From the NCBI GenBank assembly GCA_900550415.1, contig URSO01000049.1, positions 1-17,341 on the forward strand: DNA of 17,341 bases, read 5' to 3'. The notes below the pieces were generated by a model that worked only from the letters and a program-made list of their open reading frames with translations, was not told the origin of the DNA and made no database searches. Within the stretch, counting starts at the first letter, position 1. The number at the start of each line of letters is the position of its first letter. This document shows positions 1-6,030 of the stretch, in pieces. The position numbers were made by a program, and so were the translations under genes. The DNA comes from an uncultured Collinsella sp. (GTDB lineage: Bacteria > Actinomycetota > Coriobacteriia > Coriobacteriales > Coriobacteriaceae).

Positions 1-62
1 CGCACGCAAAGGAAAGCACTTAATGTGCTTTCCGTCTTGCGCAGGACTGTAGAGCGGCAAAC
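1..62. repeat. Dispersed 62-nt hairpin element, copy 1
   Basis: This element matches 17272-17333 in the same orientation at 54 of 62 positions. Its core is a 9-bp stem (11-19 with 25-33) closed by a TTAAT loop. The tail GCAGGACTGTAGAGC (41-55) is identical in both copies. At stem pair 14:30 copy 1 has A-T and copy 2 has G-C, so pairing is kept. There is no T-run after the stem, so a simple intrinsic terminator is unlikely. It sits upstream of the rpsL promoter and begins at the window edge, so it may extend further left. Function is unknown: a structured RNA or a REP-like DNA repeat are both possible. Confidence 0.75.
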
Positions 63-102
63 TTAAACAGCGGGCCGCCCGGACCGGGAATCCGCCCCCG
101 CG

Positions 103-125
103 CACAGAAGGAGATTCCTTTTGTG
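103..125. other. Inverted repeat / hairpin upstream of the rpsL promoter
   Basis: Arms 103-112 and 116-125 pair over 10 bp with one G-T wobble and a GAT loop. It lies about 40 bases downstream of the 62-nt element and upstream of the -35 box of the rpsL promoter. The 3' arm contains TCCTTTTGTG but no T-run follows it. It may help end transcription of the gene to the left, or be part of the same structured region as the element. The AAGGAG inside its 5' arm should not be read as a ribosome binding site for a gene. Confidence 0.45.
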
Positions 126-177
126 TAGGCTTTGCGGAAATGTGCTCATTTTGGGATACGCCCGGCGGCGTGGTCTG

Positions 178-206
178 TTGACGGCACAGCTAACGCCACG
201 TATCCT
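178..206 (+). promoter_or_regulatory. Promoter of the rpsL-rpsG-fusA-rpsJ operon
   Basis: A -35 box TTGACG (178-183) and a -10 box TATCCT (201-206) are separated by exactly 17 bases, the optimal sigma-70/SigA spacing. Transcription would begin near 213 and give a leader of about 87 bases before rpsL. The same TATCCT hexamer recurs as the likely -10 of the fab operon. Confidence 0.7.
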
Positions 207-222
207 ATCGAACTGCGTGTTT

Positions 223-245
223 CGTAGGGGGATGCTGACCCCTCG
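223..245 (+). other. Hairpin in the rpsL 5' leader
   Basis: The pairs are 223-224 with 244-245 and 226-230 with 239-243, with T225 bulged and an 8-base loop. It would start about 10 bases into the predicted transcript. Ribosomal-protein leaders often carry autoregulatory structures, but I see no similarity to a named one. No T-run follows, so it is not an attenuator by itself. Confidence 0.35.
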
Positions 246-299
246 ATTCAAGCCGTTGCACTTTACAGAAAGCTGGAATCATTCGAGAAGGAGTACGCT

Positions 300-677
300 T
301 TGCCTACTATTAACCAGCTGGTTCGCCAGGGCCGTCGTTCCGTGCCCAAGAAGTCCAAGAACGCTGCTCTGCAGCACAACTCCCAGAAGCGCGGCGTGTG
401 CACCCGCGTCTTCACCACGAGCCCCAAGAAGCCGAACTCGGCTCTTCGTAAGGTTGCCCGTGTTCGCCTTGTCAACGGCATCGAAGTTACTGCTTACATC
501 CCGGGTGAGGGCCACAACCTGCAGGAGCACTCCATCGTGCTCGTCCGCGGCGGTCGTGTCCGTGACCTCCCTGGTGTCCGTTATCACGTCATCCGTGGCG
601 CCTACGACGCTGCTCCGGTCCAGAACCGTATGCAGGCCCGTTCCAAGTACGGTGCTAAGCGCCCCAAGGCTAAATAA
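300..677 (+). CDS. rpsL: 30S ribosomal protein S12
   Basis: S12 is part of the decoding centre of the 30S subunit and helps monitor codon-anticodon pairing. The 125-residue product matches the family end to end, with PNSALRK near 45-51, the GEGHNLQEH segment near 69-77 and the basic C-terminus ARSKYGAKRPKAK. The start is TTG, chosen because AAGGAG (288-293) lies six bases upstream and the protein then begins MPTINQLVR as expected. Lys43 and Lys44 of the streptomycin region are intact, but position 88 is Arg (GGRVRDLPG) where Escherichia coli has Lys. It is the first gene of the operon, 74 bases before rpsG. Confidence 0.98.
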   Translation: MPTINQLVRQGRRSVPKKSKNAALQHNSQKRGVCTRVFTTSPKKPNSALRKVARVRLVNGIEVTAYIPGEGHNLQEHSIVLVRGGRVRDLPGVRYHVIRGAYDAAPVQNRMQARSKYGAKRPKAK

Positions 678-702
678 GCCAGATAACGTTTTGATACTTT
701 CG

Positions 703-729
703 CCGTGTGCCGTCTTGAGCGCCGCACGG
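703..729 (+). other. Intercistronic hairpin between rpsL and rpsG
   Basis: Arms 703-712 and 720-729 form nine pairs (one G-U) with a single C-C mismatch and a 7-base loop. It lies just before the rpsG ribosome binding site (AAGGAG, 739-744). In Escherichia coli, S7 represses its own synthesis by binding the S12-S7 intercistronic region. A comparable role here is inference from position only. Confidence 0.4.
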
Positions 730-751
730 TAGACACTTAAGGAGATTTCAC

Positions 752-1225
752 ATGCCGCGTCGTGCAGCAGCTAATCGTCGTGAGGTTCAGCCTGACGCCG
801 TTTACAACAACCGCCTGGTGACTCAGCTCATCAACAAGGTCCTTCTTGACGGCAAGAAGGCCACCGCTGAGCGCATCGTTTACACCGCTTTCGAGATCGT
901 TGCCGAGAAGTCTGAGGGTGGCGACGCTCTCGCTACCTTCAAGAAGGCTATGGACAACGTCAAGCCCACGCTCGAGGTTAAGCCCAAGCGTGTCGGCGGC
1001 GCTACCTATCAGGTCCCGATGGAGGTCAACTCCCGTCGTTCCACCGCTCTGGGTATCCGCTGGATCGTCAACTTCTCCCGCGCTCGCAAGGAGAAGACCA
1101 TGGCCGAGCGTCTCGCCAACGAGATCCTCGACGCCTCCAACGGCCTGGGCGCTTCCGTCAAGAAGCGTGAGGACGTCTTCAAGATGGCCGAGGCCAACCG
1201 CGCGTTCTCTCACTATCGTTGGTAA
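752..1225 (+). CDS. rpsG: 30S ribosomal protein S7
   Basis: S7 binds the 3' major domain of 16S rRNA and starts assembly of the 30S head. It also lines the E site. The 157-residue product has the usual length (about 156) and opens with MPRRAAANRRE. It contains the conserved segments KPKRVGGATYQVP (near 75-87) and a C-terminal stretch ending NRAFSHYRW. The ATG start has AAGGAG (739-744) about seven bases upstream. It is followed by fusA after 19 bases and is certainly cotranscribed with it. Codon use is strongly biased, as expected for a highly expressed gene. Confidence 0.98.
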   Translation: MPRRAAANRREVQPDAVYNNRLVTQLINKVLLDGKKATAERIVYTAFEIVAEKSEGGDALATFKKAMDNVKPTLEVKPKRVGGATYQVPMEVNSRRSTALGIRWIVNFSRARKEKTMAERLANEILDASNGLGASVKKREDVFKMAEANRAFSHYRW

Positions 1226-1244
1226 GTTAAGGTAAGGAACTAAC

Positions 1245-3344
1245 ATGGCTAAGCCTAAGTACAAGCTTTCCGATACCCGTAACATCGGCATCATGGCCCA
1301 CATCGATGCCGGTAAGACCACCACGACCGAGCGTATTCTTTACTACACCGGTAAGACCCACAAGATCGGTGAGGTCCATGAGGGCGCTGCCACCATGGAC
1401 TGGATGGTTCAGGAGCAGGAGCGCGGCGTAACCATTACCTCCGCTGCTACCACCTGCTTCTGGAACAAGGACGGCAAGGACTACCGCATCCAGATCATCG
1501 ACACCCCGGGCCACGTTGACTTCACCGCCGAGGTCGAGCGCTGCCTGCGCGTCCTCGATGGCGCTGTCGCCGTCTTCGACGCCGTTGCCGGCGTTCAGCC
1601 CCAGTCTGAGACCGTTTGGCGTCAGGCTTCTACCTTCAACGTTCCCCGCATCGCCTTCATCAACAAGTATGACCGCGTGGGCGCTGACTTCTTCAACGCT
1701 ATCGAGACCATGAAGGATCGTCTCGACGCTAACGCCGTGGCCGCTCAGGTCCCGATGGGCGCCGAGGACAACTTCTGGGGCGTCATCGACCTGGTCACCA
1801 TGACTGCATGGGACTTCAAGGCCGACGAGAAGGGCATGACCTACCCCGAGCCGATGGACGAGATCCCGGCTGAGTTCGCCGACATCGCTGCCACCAAGCG
1901 CGAGGAGCTCCTCGACGCTGCTGCCAGCTTTGACGACGAGCTCATGGAGAAGATCCTCATGGAGGAGGACTTCACCGTCGAGGAGCTCAAGGCTGCTCTG
2001 CGTAAGGGCGTTCTGGCCAACGAGCTCAACCTCGTCTTCGTGGGCTCCGCCTACAAGAACAAGGGCGTCCAGGAGCTGCTCGACGCTGTCGTCGACTACC
2101 TGCCCAGCCCGCTCGACGTTGAGGCCGTCACCGGTACCGATCCGGACACCGGCGAGGAGATCCAGCGTCATCCTTCCTTCGACGAGCCCTTCTCCGGCCT
2201 GGTCTTCAAGATCATGACCGACCCGTTCGTCGGTAAGCTCACCTACGTCCGCGTTTACTCCGGCCGCGCCGAGTCCGGCTCCTACGTTGTCAACGCTTCC
2301 AACGGTCAGCGCGAGCGCCTCGGCCGCATCCTCGAGATGAACGCCGCCGAGCGTATCGACCGTGACGACGCTGCCGCCGGCGACATCGTCGCTTGCGTCG
2401 GATTCAAGAACTCCACCACCGGTGACACCCTGTGCGCCGAGGGCAAGGAGATCGTCCTCGAGAAGATCGAGTTCGCTAAGCCCGTTATCGACGTTGCCAT
2501 CGAGCCCAAGACCAAGGCCGAGCAGGACAAGATGTCCCTGGCTCTGACCAAGCTCGCCGAGGAGGACCCGACCTTCCAGGTGTCCACCAACCACGAGACC
2601 GGCCAGACCATCATCGCCGGCATGGGCGAGCTGCACCTCGAGATCATCGTCGACCGTCTGCTCCGCGAGTTCAAGGTTGACGCTAACGTTGGTAAGCCCC
2701 AGGTTGCCTACCGCGAGACCGCTGGTCACGACGTCGAGAAGGCTGAGGGCAAGTTCGTCCGTCAGTCCGGCGGTCGCGGTCAGTACGGCCACGCCGTCAT
2801 CAAGCTCGAGAAGATGGAGGAGGGCTTCGGCTACGAGTTCGTCAACGCTATCGTCGGCGGCGTCGTGCCCAAGGAGTACATCCCGTCCATCGACAAGGGC
2901 ATCCAGGAGGCCCTGAACACCGGTGTTATCGCCGGCTTCCCGGTCCTCGACGTTAAGGTCACCCTGTTCGACGGTTCTTACCACGAGGTCGACTCCTCCG
3001 AGGCCGCCTTTAAGATCGCCGGTTCCATGGCTATCAAGGACGCCCTCAAGAAGTCCGACCCGCAGCTGCTCGAGCCGATCATGGCTGTCGAGGTCGAGAC
3101 CCCCGAGCAGTACATGGGCGACGTTATGGGCAACCTCTCCGGTCGCCGCGGCAAGATCGAGGGCATGGAGGATCGCAAGAACAGCAAGCTCATCCGTGCC
3201 AAGGTGCCGCTGGGCGAGATGTTCGGTTACGCTACCGACCTTCGCTCCCAGACCCAGGGCCGTGCATCCTACACGATGCAGTTCGACTCTTATGAGCCCG
3301 CGCCCAAGTCCATCGTGGACGAGGTCATGAGCAAGAACGCCTAA
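1245..3344 (+). CDS. fusA: Translation elongation factor G
   Basis: EF-G is the GTPase that drives translocation of tRNA and mRNA on the ribosome and, with RRF, ribosome recycling. The 699-residue product has family length. GTPase motifs visible are G1 AHIDAGKT (18-25), the switch I region RGVTITSAATT (60-70), G3 DTPGH (86-90) and G4 at 140-143. G4 reads NKYD rather than the more usual NKMD, but the Asn, Lys and Asp that read guanine are kept. Domains II to V follow, including GMGELHLEI and the GRRG segment of domain V. The ATG start is preceded by AAGGAA a few bases upstream. It is a canonical EF-G, not a TetM-type protection protein, as judged by gene context and near-complete similarity to the housekeeping family. 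Confidence 0.98.
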   Translation: MAKPKYKLSDTRNIGIMAHIDAGKTTTTERILYYTGKTHKIGEVHEGAATMDWMVQEQERGVTITSAATTCFWNKDGKDYRIQIIDTPGHVDFTAEVERCLRVLDGAVAVFDAVAGVQPQSETVWRQASTFNVPRIAFINKYDRVGADFFNAIETMKDRLDANAVAAQVPMGAEDNFWGVIDLVTMTAWDFKADEKGMTYPEPMDEIPAEFADIAATKREELLDAAASFDDELMEKILMEEDFTVEELKAALRKGVLANELNLVFVGSAYKNKGVQELLDAVVDYLPSPLDVEAVTGTDPDTGEEIQRHPSFDEPFSGLVFKIMTDPFVGKLTYVRVYSGRAESGSYVVNASNGQRERLGRILEMNAAERIDRDDAAAGDIVACVGFKNSTTGDTLCAEGKEIVLEKIEFAKPVIDVAIEPKTKAEQDKMSLALTKLAEEDPTFQVSTNHETGQTIIAGMGELHLEIIVDRLLREFKVDANVGKPQVAYRETAGHDVEKAEGKFVRQSGGRGQYGHAVIKLEKMEEGFGYEFVNAIVGGVVPKEYIPSIDKGIQEALNTGVIAGFPVLDVKVTLFDGSYHEVDSSEAAFKIAGSMAIKDALKKSDPQLLEPIMAVEVETPEQYMGDVMGNLSGRRGKIEGMEDRKNSKLIRAKVPLGEMFGYATDLRSQTQGRASYTMQFDSYEPAPKSIVDEVMSKNA

Positions 3345-3369
3345 GTTCGAGCTCCCTGTTACGTAATCC

Positions 3370-3386
3370 GCGAGAGCATCTCTCGC
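3370..3386 (+). other. Intercistronic hairpin between fusA and rpsJ
   Basis: A perfect 7-bp stem (3370-3376 with 3380-3386) closes a CAT triloop. It is followed by ACTCTTT and then the rpsJ ribosome binding site. The T-run is too short for a confident terminator. A processing site or partial attenuator that tunes rpsJ relative to fusA is possible. Confidence 0.4.
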
Positions 3387-3404
3387 ACTCTTTGGAGGTT
3401 TAAG

Positions 3405-3713
3405 TTGGCTACCCAGAAGATCCGCATTCGCCTCAAGGGCTATGATCACGAGGTCGTCGATCAGTCCGCGAAGCTCATCGTCGAGACCGCTCAGAAGACC
3501 GGCGCTCGCGTTTCCGGTCCTGTCCCCCTGCCCACCGAGCGCAACCTGTACACGGTTATCCGCTCGCCGCACGTGAACAAGGACTCCCGTGAGCAGTTCG
3601 AGATGCGCACCCACAAGCGCCTCATCGACATCCTCGACCCCACCTCGGGCACCGTTGATTCGCTTATGCGTCTCGACCTCCCCGCTGGCGTCGACATCGA
3701 CATCAAGCTCTAA
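3405..3713 (+). CDS. rpsJ: 30S ribosomal protein S10
   Basis: S10 is a 30S head protein that also acts as NusE in Nus-factor antitermination complexes. The 102-residue product has standard length and begins MATQKIRIRLKGYDHEVVDQ after the initiator. The family segments SGPVPLPTE, SPHVNKDSREQFEMRTHKR and the C-terminal LPAGVDIDIKL are present. The start is TTG with GGAGGT (3394-3399) five bases upstream. It is the last gene of the operon and is followed at once by a strong terminator. S10 more often heads the S10-L3-L4-L23-L2 cluster, so its place as the tail of a str operon without tuf is notable. Confidence 0.97.
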   Translation: MATQKIRIRLKGYDHEVVDQSAKLIVETAQKTGARVSGPVPLPTERNLYTVIRSPHVNKDSREQFEMRTHKRLIDILDPTSGTVDSLMRLDLPAGVDIDIKL

Positions 3714-3732
3714 GCGATATCGCTCATAGCTT

Positions 3733-3776
3733 AAAGGGCCCCGCTGCCGTTACGGTAGCGGGGCCCTTTTGTTTTG
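3733..3776 (+). terminator. Rho-independent terminator of the rpsL-rpsJ operon
   Basis: Fourteen GC-rich pairs (3736-3749 with 3753-3766, one G-T wobble) are extended by A-T pairs (3733-3735 with 3767-3769) around a TTA triloop, then TTTTGTTTT. It is a strong terminator for the rightward operon. It lies between convergent rpsJ and birA. On the opposite strand the stem is followed by only three T's, so leftward termination of birA here is possible but weaker. Confidence 0.93.
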
Positions 3777-3829
3777 CATGATGGGTTTGGATCGCCGGGT
3801 AAGGCTGCCGAGCGGCTGGCTGTGGCGAC

Positions 3830-4606
3830 CTACTCACTCAAGGGGCGCAATGACGCTTCCTCAAAATGGAAGGATCGCAAGCCGTCTTCTGTTTCGATGC
3901 ACGCACGACCAAAGCCATCGACCGTTTTAAAGATGCCTCGCGCCAGCTCGTCACCGGCAGGGGAGCGGGCGATAACGTGCTTTCCAATCCAATTGAGGTG
4001 AGCGACATATTCGCCGTGGACGGGCGCGAGCGGTCCGGTGTTTTCTTCCATGGCATTGAGGCGTTCTGCCCAGGCATCTATAGCGTCTATAACTGCGTGA
4101 TAGACCTCATCGAGGAGCATGTCGACAGCTGGAACGTTCTCGTTAAGGTCCGAGAGACCGATTGCCGGCAGGCCGCCATCGGGCACCTCTTGGGGCGCAT
4201 AGTTCACATTGACACCAATGCCACAGACGGCGAAAGGTTTGCCTTCGTTATCGCGTGCGGCCTCGACCAGAATGCCGCCGAGTTTGCGTCCACGCGCGAC
4301 CAGGTCGTTGGGCCATTTGAGGCCAATCTCGTTTGCAAGACCCTGTTTTTCGAGCGCCTCGAGCACCGCTAGGCCGCTGACGGCAGCAAGACCAGAGTAC
4401 TTCGCAGGATTAACGCATGGACGCAGGACAATCGAAAGCAATAGGTTGCCGGCGGTTGAATCCCACTTGTGGCCGCGCCGGCCGCGTCCTGCTGTCTGAG
4501 CCCGGGCGGCAAGTCCTGTGCCGTGCGGCGCTCCCTGTTTTCCTGCTTCGAGCAGGTCATCGTTGGTCGATCCGGTTACGTCGACTATCGTTAATTTGGC
4601 ATCCAT
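3830..4606 (-). CDS. birA: Biotin--[acetyl-CoA-carboxylase] ligase, HTH-less (class I)
   Basis: This enzyme activates biotin with ATP to biotinyl-AMP and attaches it to the lysine of biotin carboxyl carrier proteins. Visible motifs in the 258-residue product are STN (13-15), the biotinyl-AMP loop GRGRRGHKW (40-48), KWPNDL (97-102), RKLGGIL (107-113) and GIGVNVN (129-135). The catalytic domain begins almost at the N-terminus, so the winged-helix DNA-binding domain of Escherichia coli BirA is missing. The ATG at 4606 was chosen because AAGGAGGT (complement of 4617-4624) lies upstream. An open frame extends to 4693 but the extra residues look non-coding. It is divergent from the fab operon that encodes its likely substrate AccB, and cannot itself be the repressor of that operon. 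Confidence 0.93.
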   Translation of the reverse strand: MDAKLTIVDVTGSTNDDLLEAGKQGAPHGTGLAARAQTAGRGRRGHKWDSTAGNLLLSIVLRPCVNPAKYSGLAAVSGLAVLEALEKQGLANEIGLKWPNDLVARGRKLGGILVEAARDNEGKPFAVCGIGVNVNYAPQEVPDGGLPAIGLSDLNENVPAVDMLLDEVYHAVIDAIDAWAERLNAMEENTGPLAPVHGEYVAHLNWIGKHVIARSPAGDELARGIFKTVDGFGRACIETEDGLRSFHFEEASLRPLSE

Positions 4607-4698
4607 AACGGCTGCTACCTCCTTAATGAATAAGTGAATAACGCAATGGTGTCGAGAGAGACACAATGTGAAGCCTTTGTCGCATTTGGACAATTTAA

Positions 4699-4714
4699 TG
4701 TTAACACGTTAACA
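4699..4714. promoter_or_regulatory. Candidate operator 1 in the birA-fabH divergent region
   Basis: TGTTAACACGTTAACA is a perfect inverted repeat with 7-bp arms and a 2-bp centre. It overlaps the likely -35 box of the fab promoter (TTAACA, 4709-4714). A second version lies 48 bp downstream, and 17 of 19 bases agree when the flanks are included. The bound regulator is not identifiable from this window. Confidence 0.65.
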
Positions 4715-4735
4715 ACGACTGAAATGCGCTATCCT
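4709..4735 (+). promoter_or_regulatory. Candidate promoter of the fab-acc operon
   Basis: A -35-like TTAACA (4709-4714) and a -10 TATCCT (4730-4735) are separated by 15 bases, shorter than the optimum of 17. The -10 hexamer equals that of the rpsL promoter, which supports it. The predicted transcription start near 4742 lies between the two candidate operators. The short spacer makes the -35 assignment uncertain. No comparably clear leftward promoter for birA was seen. Confidence 0.45.
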
Positions 4736-4746
4736 CTCTTGGTCGA

Positions 4747-4762
4747 TGTAAACACGTCAACA
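4747..4762. promoter_or_regulatory. Candidate operator 2 in the fabH leader
   Basis: TGTAAACACGTCAACA differs from operator 1 at two of 16 positions, one in each arm. It lies just downstream of the predicted fab transcription start and six bases before the fabH ribosome binding site. Repressor binding here would block initiation or early elongation. Confidence 0.6.
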
Positions 4763-4780
4763 ACTCAAAGGAGGTTAGTG

Positions 4781-5740
4781 ATGGGTTTCACGATTCTTGG
4801 AACAGGCTCGGCGCTTCCTAAGCGCAGTGTTTCCAATGACGAGCTGTCCGAGTTCCTCGATACCTCGGATGAGTGGATTTTTACCCGCACAGGTATTAAG
4901 AGTCGCCACGTCTGCACCACCGAGTCACTTGACGACCTTGCCGTAGCGGCGAGCGAGCGGGCACTTCAGGTGTCCGGAATCGACGCGAGCCAGTTGGATC
5001 TGATCGTCTGCTCGACGACGACGGGTGACCACCTTGTTCCCGCCGAGGCGTGTGCCGTTGCTGAGCGACTGGGCGCGACGTGCCCTGCCTTCGATGTCTC
5101 GGCTGCCTGCGCCGGCTTCGTATTTGCGCTCGATGTTGCCGAGGGCTATATCGCCCGAGGACGAGCCAAGCATGTGCTTGTCGTTGCCGCCGAGCAGATG
5201 ACGCGCGCGCTCGACTGGACCGACCGCGCCACCTGTGTGCTCTTTGGCGATGGGGCAGGCGCCGCGGTGATTGAGGCTGGGGGAGACAGCCCCCTTGCCG
5301 TTGAGCTTTCGACGGCGCCCGACGTCGAGACGTTGTGCGTTCCCGGTCTGGTCGGCACCTCGCCGTTTAAGGCCTCCGCAGATAGCGAGAGCGTGCTGTC
5401 CATGAATGGCCGCCGCGTGTTCAAGTTCGGCGTCAACGCGATTTGCGACACGGTCCATAAGCTTGCGAGCGATGCGGGCATTTCGGTCGAGGACATCGAC
5501 CATTTTGTATTCCATCAGGCTAACGAACGAATCCTGAGTCAGGCGGTCAAGCGCCTCGGTGTGCCAGACAAGCGCGTGGTTCGAACGCTGCGGGAGACCG
5601 GCAACATTTCGAGCGCCTGCATTCCCTTTGCGCTTGACCGACTGGCACGCACCGACGCACTGAATGTGGGCGACACCATCGCCTTGGTTGGATTTGGCGC
5701 CGGTCTGGATATAGGTGGCTATCTGCTTCGTTGGAAGTAG
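4781..5740 (+). CDS. fabH: Beta-ketoacyl-ACP synthase III
   Basis: FabH condenses an acyl-CoA primer with malonyl-ACP to start fatty acid chains. The 319-residue product has family length. The thiolase-fold catalytic triad is visible as Cys110 (SAACAGF), His245 (FHQAN) and Asn275 (ETGNISS), almost the numbering of Escherichia coli FabH. The C-terminal motif reads GFGAGLDIG in place of the common GFGGGLTWG. The ATG at 4781 was chosen because AAGGAGGT (4768-4775) lies five bases upstream and the protein then begins MGFTILGTG. An in-frame extension back to 4634 would run across the promoter and operators and is rejected. It is the first gene of the fab-acc operon. The primer preference (straight or branched) cannot be read from the sequence. 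Confidence 0.96.
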   Translation: MGFTILGTGSALPKRSVSNDELSEFLDTSDEWIFTRTGIKSRHVCTTESLDDLAVAASERALQVSGIDASQLDLIVCSTTTGDHLVPAEACAVAERLGATCPAFDVSAACAGFVFALDVAEGYIARGRAKHVLVVAAEQMTRALDWTDRATCVLFGDGAGAAVIEAGGDSPLAVELSTAPDVETLCVPGLVGTSPFKASADSESVLSMNGRRVFKFGVNAICDTVHKLASDAGISVEDIDHFVFHQANERILSQAVKRLGVPDKRVVRTLRETGNISSACIPFALDRLARTDALNVGDTIALVGFGAGLDIGGYLLRWK

Positions 5741-5791
5741 TCGCACATAGGAAATAAAAACGCCCTAGGGCACAACCAAAGGAGAACTACC

Positions 5792-6028
5792 ATGGCAGAT
5801 CAGAAGACCTTCGAGCGCGTTTGCGACGTTATCCGCGAGACCGCTGGCCTTGACGACGTCGAGATGAAGCCCGAGTCCACGCTCGAGGAGATTGGTCTCG
5901 ACAGTCTGGGCACCGTGGAGATCCTCGTCGCCGTCGAGGACGAGTTTGGCATTGAGCTCGATACCGAGGAGAACCCCAAGACGGTCGGCGAGTTCGCCGA
6001 TACGGTCGAGGCGGCATTGGAGAAGTAG
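5792..6028 (+). CDS. acpP: Acyl carrier protein
   Basis: ACP carries the growing acyl chain as a thioester on a 4'-phosphopantetheine arm. The 78-residue acidic product has the expected size. The modification site is Ser38 in GLDSLGTVE, and the recognition helix after it (VEILVAVEDEFGIEL) is well conserved. The ATG start follows AAAGGAGA (5778-5785) at normal spacing. It lies 51 bases after fabH, the widest gap inside the operon. It ends two bases before fabK, which indicates tight coupling. It is the only ACP gene in the window. Confidence 0.97.
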   Translation: MADQKTFERVCDVIRETAGLDDVEMKPESTLEEIGLDSLGTVEILVAVEDEFGIELDTEENPKTVGEFADTVEAALEK

Positions 6029-6030
6029 AG

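Noticed and set aside
121..732. A plus-strand frame starting TTG after an AAGGAG, running through rpsL
   Set aside because: The AAGGAG belongs to a 10-bp hairpin, the start lies upstream of the rpsL promoter, and the frame overlaps all of rpsL out of register.
1227..3614. A 795-codon open frame on the minus strand across fusA and rpsJ
   Set aside because: It is the mirror of the strongly biased codons of fusA and rpsJ. Its translation is dominated by Leu, Val, Asp and Gly with no recognisable domain, while the plus strand encodes two certain housekeeping proteins.
3714..3723. GCGATATCGC palindrome after the rpsJ stop
   Set aside because: It is short and unrepeated, lies next to a true terminator, and has no evident function.
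4607..4693. N-terminal extension of birA that might hold an HTH domain
   Set aside because: The 29 extra residues are far too short for a winged helix, show no such motif, and lie upstream of a strong Shine-Dalgarno for the ATG at 4606.
4634..4780. N-terminal extension of fabH
   Set aside because: It would run across the promoter and both operators, has no ribosome binding site, and makes the protein longer than the family. ATG 4781 has a perfect site.
5762..5771. GCCCTAGGGC palindrome between fabH and acpP
   Set aside because: It is a 10-bp palindrome with no loop to form a hairpin and no second copy seen. Chance is a sufficient explanation.
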